Shown here in pieces: positions 1 through 7,494 of a DNA stretch of 64,000 nucleotides; within the stretch, counting starts at the first letter, position 1; each line of letters begins with the position of its first letter. Below the pieces are notes generated by a model. That model was given only the letters and a program-made list of their open reading frames with translations. It had not been told where the DNA came from and did not search any database. This DNA is from Endozoicomonas sp. 4G (GTDB lineage: Bacteria > Pseudomonadota > Gammaproteobacteria > Pseudomonadales > Endozoicomonadaceae). The stretch covers positions 3,834,001-3,898,000 of the forward strand of contig NZ_CP082909.1 of the NCBI RefSeq assembly GCF_023822025.1. Direction: 5' to 3'. The translations under genes and the position numbers were made by a program.

Positions 1-619
1 TCGTGGTTACATACCGAGCATCAGATTCATCTTCGTCTGAACGGTTGTCGATGCTTTCATCAGAGGTGCCGTTAGTGGCTATTTCATTGTCTGAAGCGAA
101 CTCCTGCTTAATCTTTTTCAGTACCAGAGTCGTACAATACTGACTGGTTTCATTGGCTACCCGAAAGGGATTAACTGTTGTGGTTTCATACCGAACATCA
201 GATTCGGCATTAGCTTCATCTTCATCTTCATCTTCATCTTCATCTTCGTTTGAACGGTTGTCGCTGCTTTTATCAGAGGTGCTGTTGGCTTCACTGTCAC
301 TGTCTTCGCTGTAGGCACTATCATCAGAGGCTGCCCGGCTGTGAACCTTCAACTCCCACGATTCAATAGCCTCGCTCTCTTGTTCATCTGGTAGCCCATC
401 CCGGAGCGGGAAAAGAGGGAGAAGAATAGTTTCAACGCCCGTAACGTAGACTCTTTTTATGGATAAGACCTCAATAAAGGACTTCGGGGCGTTGATCAGT
501 GCCTTGCCGACAGCCAGAGCGAAGCGCAAAGGCAACCTGTTTTCCTGAGCGCGACCATTTGGGAAATGCACAGAAAAGGCAATGACCAAGGTTAAAATCA
601 ATGGTTTTTTGGATAGCAA
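1..619 (-). CDS. Secreted C2H2 zinc-finger family protein, 5' part only (cut by window edge)
   Basis: This is the N-terminal 206 codons of a member of the zinc-finger family that fills the next 50 kb. It begins with TTG (MLSKKPLILTL), followed by a hydrophobic Sec signal core and the segment ENRLPLRFALAVGKAL. The acidic tract has a run of Asp-Glu pairs from a CTTCAT hexanucleotide repeat. Linker repeats then run off the left edge, and the fingers lie outside the window. The sequence is almost identical to the 5' half of the next gene (about 1650-2275), so the two are recent duplicates. Confidence 0.88.
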   Translation of the reverse strand, partial: MLSKKPLILTLVIAFSVHFPNGRAQENRLPLRFALAVGKALINAPKSFIEVLSIKRVYVTGVETILLPLFPLRDGLPDEQESEAIESWELKVHSRAASDDSAYSEDSDSEANSTSDKSSDNRSNEDEDEDEDEDEANAESDVRYETTTVNPFRVANETSQYCTTLVLKKIKQEFASDNEIATNGTSDESIDNRSDEDESDARYVTT

Positions 620-718
620 GGCCCTGCTTCCCAGTCATTGAACTGTTTATTTGAAAATCAGGTTAGTCAAAATCTGGAGGGAGGTCGGAGGTTTTTTTGA
701 GGTGGGTTGGGAGGCGGG

Positions 719-2275
719 TCATTCTTTATCACCCTTCTTTCTTTTCGCGTTAGATGGCAGCTGGTCATAGGCTTTTCTTTTAAGTCTCTGGTCGGCATGC
801 AAGTGCTTCTGTTTGTGCCTTTTCAGATTGCCCGCCTGATTGGTGCTGTAGTCGCAGTCCTCATGGTCACACTGGTGCATTTTGGGTCTCTTGGATTTCT
901 GGTCACCAAGCAGGTGGATCTGCCGGTGCCTTTTCAGATTAGGCGCCAGATCAGTGTTGTAGTAACAGCCCTCATGGTCACACCGGTACATCTTGGGTCT
1001 TTGGTCGGCAGGCAGGTGGGTCTGTTTGTGTTTTTTCAGACTGCTCGCATGGTTGGTTCTGTAGTTGCAGCCCTCATGGTCACACTGGTGCACCTTGGCA
1101 CTTTGAGGTCTCTGGTGGGCAGGAAGGTGGGTCTTTTTGTGCGTTTTCAGGTTGCCCAGATGGTCGGTGCTGTAGTTGCAGCCATCATGGTCACACTGGT
1201 ACACCTTGAGTCTCTGGTCGGCAGGCAGATGAGTCCGTTTGTGCTTTTTCAGAACGTTCGCCCAGTCGGTGTTGAAGTCGCAGCCCTCAACATCACACTT
1301 GTGCACCTTGGCTCTCTGGTCGGCAGGTAGGTGAGTCTGTTTGTGCATTTTCAGATTGCGCTTTTGGTCGGTGCTGTAGCCACAGCCCTCATGGTCACAC
1401 TGGTGCACCTTGGCTCTCTGGTCGGCAGGCAGGTGGGTCTGTTTGTGCCTTTTCAGATCTCCCAACCACTTGGTTTTGTAGTCGCAGCCCTCATGGTCAC
1501 ACTGGTGCTTAGCAGCGTCCACTTTTGTCACTTCTTCCTCTGAACCAGTGAGTATTTCACTGTCTGAAACAGGCTCTTCCTTAATCTTTCTCAGTTCCAG
1601 AATTGCACCATACTGACTGATTTCATCGGATACCCGAAAAGGATTAAGTGTCGTGGTTACATACCGAGCATCAGATTCATCTTCGTCTGAACGGTTGTCG
1701 ATGCTTTCATCAGACGTGCCGTTAGTGGCTATTTCACTGTCTGAAACGAGCTCCTGCTTAATCTTTTTCAGTACCAGAGTCGTACAATACTGACTGGTTT
1801 CATTGGCTACCCGAAAGGGATTAACTGTTGTGGTTTCATACCGAACATCAGATTCGGCATTAGCTTCATCTTCATCTTCATCTTCATCTTCATCTTCATC
1901 TTCGTTTGAACGGTTGTCGCTGCTTTTATCAGAGGTGCTGTTGGCTTCACTGTCACTGTCTTCGCTGTAGGCACTATCATCAGAAACTGCCCGACTGTGA
2001 ACCTTCAACTCCCACGATTCAATGGCCTCGCTCTCTTGTTCATCTGGTAGCCCATCCCGGACCGGGAAAAGAGGGAGAAGAATAGTTTCAACGCCCGTAA
2101 CGTAGACTCTTTTTATGGATAAGACCTCAATAAAGGACTTCGGGGCGTTGATCAGTGCCTTGCCGACAGCCTGAGCGAAGCGCAAAGGCAACCTGTTTTC
2201 CTGAGCGCGGCCATTGGGGCAATGCACAGAAAAGGCAATGACCAAGGTTAAAATCAATGGTTTTTTGGATAGCAA
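719..2275 (-). CDS. Secreted C2H2 zinc-finger protein, 7 fingers
   Basis: Best reference member of the family (518 aa). Residues 1-25 form a Sec signal peptide with a KK n-region, an ILTLVIAFSV core and likely cleavage near GRAQ/EN. Next come a conserved segment ending in ETILLPLFPVRDG, an acidic tract with seven Asp-Glu pairs, and two copies of a linker of about 59 residues (NPFRV ... IKQE or IKEE). From about residue 258 there are seven fingers of the form C-x4-C-x12-H-x3-H joined by LPADQRPK-type linkers. The tail KRKAYDQLPSNAKRKK fits the bipartite nuclear signal KR-x10-KRKK. The start is TTG, because no in-frame ATG would keep the signal peptide, and GGGAAG lies 7 bases upstream as a plausible ribosome site. 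Classical C2H2 proteins bind zinc and usually nucleic acid. Export and host action are inferred from the signal peptide and tail. Confidence 0.92.
   Translation of the reverse strand: MLSKKPLILTLVIAFSVHCPNGRAQENRLPLRFAQAVGKALINAPKSFIEVLSIKRVYVTGVETILLPLFPVRDGLPDEQESEAIESWELKVHSRAVSDDSAYSEDSDSEANSTSDKSSDNRSNEDEDEDEDEDEDEANAESDVRYETTTVNPFRVANETSQYCTTLVLKKIKQELVSDSEIATNGTSDESIDNRSDEDESDARYVTTTLNPFRVSDEISQYGAILELRKIKEEPVSDSEILTGSEEEVTKVDAAKHQCDHEGCDYKTKWLGDLKRHKQTHLPADQRAKVHQCDHEGCGYSTDQKRNLKMHKQTHLPADQRAKVHKCDVEGCDFNTDWANVLKKHKRTHLPADQRLKVYQCDHDGCNYSTDHLGNLKTHKKTHLPAHQRPQSAKVHQCDHEGCNYRTNHASSLKKHKQTHLPADQRPKMYRCDHEGCYYNTDLAPNLKRHRQIHLLGDQKSKRPKMHQCDHEDCDYSTNQAGNLKRHKQKHLHADQRLKRKAYDQLPSNAKRKKGDKE
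1864..1912 (-). repeat. CTTCAT hexanucleotide microsatellite coding for Asp-Glu pairs
   Basis: Seven or so copies of ATCTTC/CTTCAT on the plus strand encode (Asp-Glu)n in the acidic tract. Homologous tracts with other copy numbers lie at 211-250, 5765-5790 and 16499-16550, and a single copy occurs in most other genes. Because the unit is two codons, length changes never break the frame. Confidence 0.85.
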
Positions 2276-2374
2276 GGCCCTGCTTCCCAGTCATTGAACT
2301 GTTTATTGAAAAATCAGGTTAGTCAAAATCTGGAGAGAGGTCGGAGGTTTCTTTGAGCTGGGTTGGGAGGCGGG
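2276..2374 (-). promoter_or_regulatory. Conserved intergenic cassette with candidate promoter (one of many copies)
   Basis: A cassette of about 99 bp like this separates most zinc-finger genes; further copies lie at 4511-4609, 13767-13866, 22525-22623, 28769-28867, 42626-42724 and elsewhere. Read on the minus strand, all copies keep TTTTGACTAACCTG, whose TTGACT would make a good -35 box. I see no convincing -10 hexamer at 16-18 bases, so the promoter call is weak. Near the gene start the order is an out-of-frame ATG, GGGAAG and then the TTG start codon. No terminator hairpin is visible. Confidence 0.4.
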
Positions 2375-4510
2375 TCATTCTTTATCACCCTTCTTTCTTT
2401 TCACGTTAGATGGCAGCTGGTCATAGGCTTTTCTTTTAAGTCTCTGGTCGGCAGGCAAGTGATTCTGTTTGTGCCTTTTCAGATTGCCCGCCTGGTTGGT
2501 GCTGTAGTCGCAGTCCTCATGGTCACACTGGTATCCCCCCGGTCTCTGGTCGGCAGGCAGGTGGGTCTGTTTGTGTCTGTTCAGATTACTCGCCTGGTCG
2601 GTGCTGTAGTTGCAGTCCTCATGGTCACACTGGTGGGTCTTGGGTCTCTTGGGTCTTTGGTCGGTGGGCAGATGGGTTTGTTTATGCATTTTCAGATCGT
2701 TCACCCAGTCGGTGATGTAGTCGCAGCCCTCATGATCACACCGGTACACCTTGACTCTATGGTTGGCAGGCAGATGGGTCTGTTTGTGCTTTTTCAGATT
2801 GCACGCCCGGTCCGAGCTGTAGTTGCAGCCCTCATGGTCACACGGGTGCAGCCTGATTCTCTGGATTCTCTGGTCAGCAGGCAGGTGAGTCCATTTGTGC
2901 ACTTTCAGGTTGCTCATCCGGTCGGTGCTGTAGTTGCAGCCCTCATGGTCACACTGATGCACCTTGAGTCTCTGGTCAGCAGGCAGGTGAATCTGTTTGT
3001 GCCTTCTCAGACAGGCCCTGTCGCCGGTGCTGTAGTTGCAGCCATCATGGTCACATTGGTGCACCTTGGCACTTTGAGCTCTCTGGTGGGCAGGAAGGTG
3101 GCTGATTTTGTGCTTTTTCAGGTTGCCCAGATGGTCGGTGCTGTAGTTGCAGCCCTCATGGTCACACTGGTGGATCTTGAGTCTCTGGTCGGCAGGCAGA
3201 TGAGTTTGTTTGTGCTTTTTCAGAACGTTCGCCCAGTCGGTGTTGTAGTCGCAGCCCTCATGGTCACACTGGTGCACTTTGGGTCTCTGGTCGGCAGGCA
3301 GGTGAGTCTGTTTGTGTCTTTTCATATTACTCGCCTGATCGGTGCTATAGTTGCAGTCCTCATGGTCACACTGGTGGATTTTGGGTCCGTTGGGTCTCTG
3401 GTCGGCAGGAAAGTGGGTCTGTTTGTGCCTTTTCAGTCTGTACACTTGTTCGACGCTGAAGTCACAGCCCTCATAGTCACAGTGGTACACCTTAGGTCTC
3501 TGGTCGGCAGGCAGGTGGATCTGTTTGTGCCTTTTCAGATCTCCCGACCACTTGGTTTTGTAGTCGCAGCCCTCATGGTCACACTGGTGCCTAGGAGCGT
3601 CCACTTTTGTCACTTCTTCCTCTGAACCAGTGAGTATTTCACTGTCTGAAACAGGCTCTTCCTTAATCTTTCTCAGTTCCAGAATTGCACCATACTGACT
3701 GATTTCATTGGATACTCGAAAAGGATTAAGTGTTGTGATTTCATAATGAACATCAGATTCGTCTTCCTTTGAACGGTTGTCGATGCTTTTATCAGAGGTG
3801 CTGTTAGTGGCTATTTTACTGTCTGAAACGGGCTCCTCCTTAACTTTTTTCAGTTCCAGAGTCGCACCATACTGACTGATTTCATCGGATACCCGAAAAG
3901 GATTAAGTGTCGTGGTTACATACCGAGCATCAGATTCATCTTCGTCTGAACGGTTGTCGATGCTTTCATCAGACGTGCCGTTAGTGGCTATTTCACTGTC
4001 TGAAGCGAGCTCCTGCTTAATGCTTTTTAGCTCCAGAGTCGTACAATACTGACTGGTTTCATTGGCTACCCGAAAAGGATTAATTGTTGTGGTTTCATAC
4101 CGAACATCAGATTCGGCATTAGCTTCACCTTCATCTTCGTTTGAACGGTTGTCGCTGCTTCCATCGGAGGTGCTGCTGCCTTCACTGTCACTGTCTTCGC
4201 TGTAGGCACTATCATCAGAGGCTGCCCGGCTGTGAACCTTCAACTCCCACCATTCAATGGCCTCGGTCTCTTGTTCATCTGGTAGCCCATCCCGGAGCGG
4301 GAAAAGAGGGAGAAGAATAGTTTCAACGCCCGTAACGTAGACTCTTTTTATGGATAAGACCTCAATAAAGGACTTCGGGGCGTTGATCAGTGCCTTGCCG
4401 ACAGCCTGAGCGAAGCGCAAAGGCAACCTGTTTTCCTGAGCGCGGTCATTGGGGCAATGCACAGAAAAGGCAATGACCAAGGTCAAAATCAATAGTTTTT
4501 TGGATAGCAA
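2375..4510 (-). CDS. Secreted C2H2 zinc-finger protein, 11 fingers
   Basis: This is one of the largest family members (711 aa). It has the long N-terminal variant (VTGVETILLPLFP), a short acidic tract and three linker repeats ending in IKQE, VKEE and IKEE. Eleven fingers run from about residue 305 to 690, followed by the KRK ... KRKK tail. Fingers 1, 2 and 3 match those of the next gene at 4610-6157 almost residue for residue, including an unusual second finger (YEGCDFSVEQVYRLKRH). This points to exchange of finger blocks between neighbours. Start codon TTG; 99 bp separate it from the gene upstream. Confidence 0.92.
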   Translation of the reverse strand: MLSKKLLILTLVIAFSVHCPNDRAQENRLPLRFAQAVGKALINAPKSFIEVLSIKRVYVTGVETILLPLFPLRDGLPDEQETEAIEWWELKVHSRAASDDSAYSEDSDSEGSSTSDGSSDNRSNEDEGEANAESDVRYETTTINPFRVANETSQYCTTLELKSIKQELASDSEIATNGTSDESIDNRSDEDESDARYVTTTLNPFRVSDEISQYGATLELKKVKEEPVSDSKIATNSTSDKSIDNRSKEDESDVHYEITTLNPFRVSNEISQYGAILELRKIKEEPVSDSEILTGSEEEVTKVDAPRHQCDHEGCDYKTKWSGDLKRHKQIHLPADQRPKVYHCDYEGCDFSVEQVYRLKRHKQTHFPADQRPNGPKIHQCDHEDCNYSTDQASNMKRHKQTHLPADQRPKVHQCDHEGCDYNTDWANVLKKHKQTHLPADQRLKIHQCDHEGCNYSTDHLGNLKKHKISHLPAHQRAQSAKVHQCDHDGCNYSTGDRACLRRHKQIHLPADQRLKVHQCDHEGCNYSTDRMSNLKVHKWTHLPADQRIQRIRLHPCDHEGCNYSSDRACNLKKHKQTHLPANHRVKVYRCDHEGCDYITDWVNDLKMHKQTHLPTDQRPKRPKTHQCDHEDCNYSTDQASNLNRHKQTHLPADQRPGGYQCDHEDCDYSTNQAGNLKRHKQNHLPADQRLKRKAYDQLPSNVKRKKGDKE

Positions 4511-4609
4511 GGCCCGGCTTCCCAGTCATTGAACTGTTTATTGGAAAATCAGGTTAGTCAAAATCTGGAGGGAGGTCGGAGGTTTTTTTGAGGTGGGTTG
4601 GGAGGCGGG

Positions 4610-6157
4610 TCATTCTTTATCGCCTTTCTTTCTTTTCGCGTTAGATGGCGGCTGGTCACAGGCTTTTCTTTTAAGTCTCTGGTCGGCAGGCAAGTGCTTC
4701 TGTTTGTGCCTTCTCAGACTGGCCCTGTCGCCGGTTCTGTAGTTGCAGCCCTCATGGTTACACTGGTGCACCTTGGCACTTTGAGGTCTCTGGTGGGCAG
4801 GAAGGTGGCTGTTTTTGTGCGTTTTCAGGTTGCCCAGATGGTCGGTGCTGTAGTTGCAGCCCTCATGGTCACACTGGTGGATCTTGAGTCTCTGGTCGGC
4901 AGGCAGATGAGTTTGTTTGTGCATTTTCAGATTGCCCAGGTGGCCGGTGCTGTAGTCGCAGCCCTCATGGTCACACTGGTGCACTTTGGGTCTCTGGTCG
5001 GCAGGCAGGTGGGTCTGTTTATGCCCTTTCAGATTCTCCGCCCGGTTCGTGCTGAAGTCGCAGCCCTCATGGTCACACTGGTGCACCTTGGCTCTTTTAG
5101 GTCTCTGGTCGGCAGGCAGGTGGGTCTGCTTGTGTCTTTTCATATTACACGCCTGATCGGTGCTATAGTTGCAGTCCTCATGGTCACACTGGTGGATTTT
5201 GGATCTGTTGGGTCTCTGGTCGGCAGGCAAGTGGGTCTGTTTGTGTCTTTTCAGTCTGTACACTTGTTCGACGCTGTAGTCACAGCCCTCATAGTCACAG
5301 TGGTACACCTTAGGTCTCTGGTCGGCAGGCAGGTGGATCTGTTTGTGCCTTTTCAGATCTCCCGACCACTTGGTTTTGTAGTCGCAGCCCTCATGGTCAC
5401 ACTGGTGCCTAGGAGCGTCCACTTTTGTCACTTCTTCCTCTGAACCAGTGAGTATTTCACTGCCTGAAACAGGCTCTTCCTTAATCTTTCTCAGTTCCAG
5501 AATTGCACCATACTGACTGATTTCATCGGATACCCGAAAAGGATTAAGTGTCGTGGTTACATACCGAGCATCAGATTCATCTTCGTCTGAACGGTTGTCG
5601 ATGCTTTCATCAGACGTGCCGTTAGTGGCTATTTCACTGTCTGAAACGAGCTCCTGCTTAATCTTTTTCAGTACCAGAGTCGTACAATACTGACTGGTTT
5701 CATTGGCTACCCGAAAGGGATTAACTGTTGTGGTTTCATACCGAACATCAGATTCGGCATTAGCTTCACCTTCATCTTCATCTTCGTTTGAACGGTTGTC
5801 GCTGCTTTTATCAGAGGTGCTGTTGGCTTCACTGTCACTGTCTTCGCTGTAGGCACTATCATCAGAAGCTGCCCGACTGTGAACCTTCAACTCCCACGAT
5901 TCAATGGCCTCGCTCTCTTGTTCATCTGGTAGCCCATCCCGGAACGGGAAAAGAGGGAGAAGAATAGTTTCAACGCCCGTAACGTAGATTCCTTTTATGG
6001 ATAAGACCTCAATAAAGGGCTTTGGGGCGTTGATCAGTGCCTTGCTGACAGCCAAAGCGAAGCGCAAAGGCAACCTGTTTTCCTGAGCGCGGCCATTGGG
6101 GCAATGCACAGAAAAGGCAATGACCAAGGTCAAAATCAATAGTTTTTTGGATAGCAA
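4610..6157 (-). CDS. Secreted C2H2 zinc-finger protein, 7 fingers
   Basis: A 515-aa family member with a TTG start, signal peptide, long N-terminal variant, acidic tract, two linker repeats and seven fingers from about residue 256. The tail KRKACDQPPSNAKRKK is the commonest form of the bipartite basic signal. The N-terminal 250 residues track the gene at 719-2275, whereas fingers 1-3 track the gene at 2375-4510, so the protein reads as a recombinant of its neighbours. Its upstream spacer is only 43 bp because the upstream gene reads through into the cassette. Confidence 0.92.
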   Translation of the reverse strand: MLSKKLLILTLVIAFSVHCPNGRAQENRLPLRFALAVSKALINAPKPFIEVLSIKGIYVTGVETILLPLFPFRDGLPDEQESEAIESWELKVHSRAASDDSAYSEDSDSEANSTSDKSSDNRSNEDEDEGEANAESDVRYETTTVNPFRVANETSQYCTTLVLKKIKQELVSDSEIATNGTSDESIDNRSDEDESDARYVTTTLNPFRVSDEISQYGAILELRKIKEEPVSGSEILTGSEEEVTKVDAPRHQCDHEGCDYKTKWSGDLKRHKQIHLPADQRPKVYHCDYEGCDYSVEQVYRLKRHKQTHLPADQRPNRSKIHQCDHEDCNYSTDQACNMKRHKQTHLPADQRPKRAKVHQCDHEGCDFSTNRAENLKGHKQTHLPADQRPKVHQCDHEGCDYSTGHLGNLKMHKQTHLPADQRLKIHQCDHEGCNYSTDHLGNLKTHKNSHLPAHQRPQSAKVHQCNHEGCNYRTGDRASLRRHKQKHLPADQRLKRKACDQPPSNAKRKKGDKE

Positions 6158-6200
6158 GGCCCGGCTTCCCAGTCATTGAACTGTTTATTGGAAAATCAGG

Positions 6201-7451
6201 TTAGTCAAAATCTGGAGGGAGGTCGGAGGCTTTTTTGAGGCAGGTTGGAAGACTATCCCCTTTCTTTCTTTTCGCGTTAGATGGCGGCTGGTCACAGGCT
6301 TTTCTTTTGGGTCTCTGGTCGGCAGGCAGGTGGGTCTGTTTGTGCCTTTTCAGACTGCTTGTCCGATCGGTGCTATAGTTGCAGCCCTCAAAGTCACACT
6401 TGTGTACCTTTGTTTTCTTGGCTCTCTGGTCGGCAGGCAGGTGGATCCATTTGTGTTTTTTCAGATGGTCCGCCCGGTTGCTGCGGTAGTTGCACCCCTT
6501 ATGAGCACACTGGTGCATCTTAGGTCTCTGGTCGGCAGGCAGGTGCCTCTGTTTGTGCTTTTTCAGATTGCTCTTCTGGTCGGTTTTGTAATTGCAGCCC
6601 CCATGATCGCAATGGTGCACTTTGGGTTTCCTGAGTCTCTGGTCGGCAGGCAGGTGCGTCTGTTTGTGCTTTTTCAGACTGCTCACCCGGTCGCTGCTGT
6701 AATTGCAGCCGTCACTGTCACACCAATGCACCTTGAGTCTCTGGTCGGCAGGCAGGTGGGTCTGTTTGTGCCTTTTCAGATCGCTCGAATAGTAGGTGTT
6801 GTAATTGCAGCCCTCATGGTCACACTGATGCAACTTGGGTCTCTGGTCGGCGGACAGGTGGATCTGTTTGTGTCTGTTCAGATTACTCATCAGGTCGGCG
6901 CTGTAGTTGCAGCTCTTATGGTCACACTGGTGCTTAGCAGCGTCCACTTTTGTCACGTCTACCTCTGAACCAGTGAGTATTTCACTGTCTGAAACAGGTT
7001 CCTCCTTAATCTTTTTCAGTGCCAGGGTCGCACAATACTGACTGATTTCATTGGGTACCCGAAAAGGATTAAATGTCGTGGTTACATGCTGAACATCAGA
7101 TTCGGCATTGGCTTCATCTTCATTTTCGTTTGAACGTTTGTCGCTGCTTTCATCAGAGGTGCTGCTGTCTTCACTGTCACTGTCTTCGCTGTAGGCACTA
7201 TCATCAGAAGCTGCCCGACTGTGAACCTGCAACTCCCACCATTCAATGGCCTCACTCTCTTCTTCAATGCCCGTCACGAAGACTCTTTTTATGGATAAGA
7301 CCCCAATAAAGGGCTTCGGGGCGTTGATCAGCGCCTTGCTGACAGCCTGAGCGAAGCGCAAAGGCAACCTGTTTTCCTGAGCGCAACCATTGGAGCAGTG
7401 CACAGAAAAGGCAATGAACAAGGTCAAAATCAATGTTTTTTTGGATAGCAA
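6201..7451 (-). CDS. Secreted C2H2 zinc-finger protein, 6 fingers, extended C-terminus
   Basis: A 416-aa family member with the short N-terminal variant (VTGIEEESEAIEWW), which lacks the ETILLPLFP segment. It has one linker repeat (IKEEPVSDSE) and six fingers. After the KRKK basic tail the frame does not stop at GDKE. It continues for 17 residues (SLPTCLKKASDLPPDFD) and ends inside what is spacer elsewhere, so its stop codon overlaps the TTGACT box of the gene downstream. The same tail occurs in the next two genes. Start TTG. Confidence 0.9.
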   Translation of the reverse strand: MLSKKTLILTLFIAFSVHCSNGCAQENRLPLRFAQAVSKALINAPKPFIGVLSIKRVFVTGIEEESEAIEWWELQVHSRAASDDSAYSEDSDSEDSSTSDESSDKRSNENEDEANAESDVQHVTTTFNPFRVPNEISQYCATLALKKIKEEPVSDSEILTGSEVDVTKVDAAKHQCDHKSCNYSADLMSNLNRHKQIHLSADQRPKLHQCDHEGCNYNTYYSSDLKRHKQTHLPADQRLKVHWCDSDGCNYSSDRVSSLKKHKQTHLPADQRLRKPKVHHCDHGGCNYKTDQKSNLKKHKQRHLPADQRPKMHQCAHKGCNYRSNRADHLKKHKWIHLPADQRAKKTKVHKCDFEGCNYSTDRTSSLKRHKQTHLPADQRPKRKACDQPPSNAKRKKGDSLPTCLKKASDLPPDFD

Positions 7452-7494
7452 GGCTCGGCTTCCCAGTCATTGAACTGTTTATTTGAAAATCAGG

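Noticed and set aside
719-2275. Ros/MucR-type prokaryotic zinc finger
   Set aside because: Ros fingers have C-x2-C-x9-H spacing in a single larger domain. These have C-x4-C-x12-H-x3-H in tandem with classical spacing.
2213-2275. Lipoprotein signal (Cys after FSVH)
   Set aside because: The residue before Cys is His and position -3 is Ser, which does not fit a lipobox. In some members the segment shifts or the Cys is replaced by Ser or Phe.
2363-3625. Long plus-strand open frames (for example 420 aa, repeats of SLVGRQVGLFVPFQ) opposite the zinc-finger genes
   Set aside because: They are the antisense of the 102-bp finger repeat, which happens to lack stops in that frame. They have no start signals of their own and their pattern follows the finger codons exactly. 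The same holds for the other antisense frames in the island.
7264-7470. ATG-started frame (MTGKPSLAIQKN) as the true N-terminus of the zinc-finger genes
   Set aside because: It is in another frame, ends after about 60-70 codons and would lose the signal peptide. TTG keeps the conserved frame. The ATG may still matter as a decoy and is reported as such.
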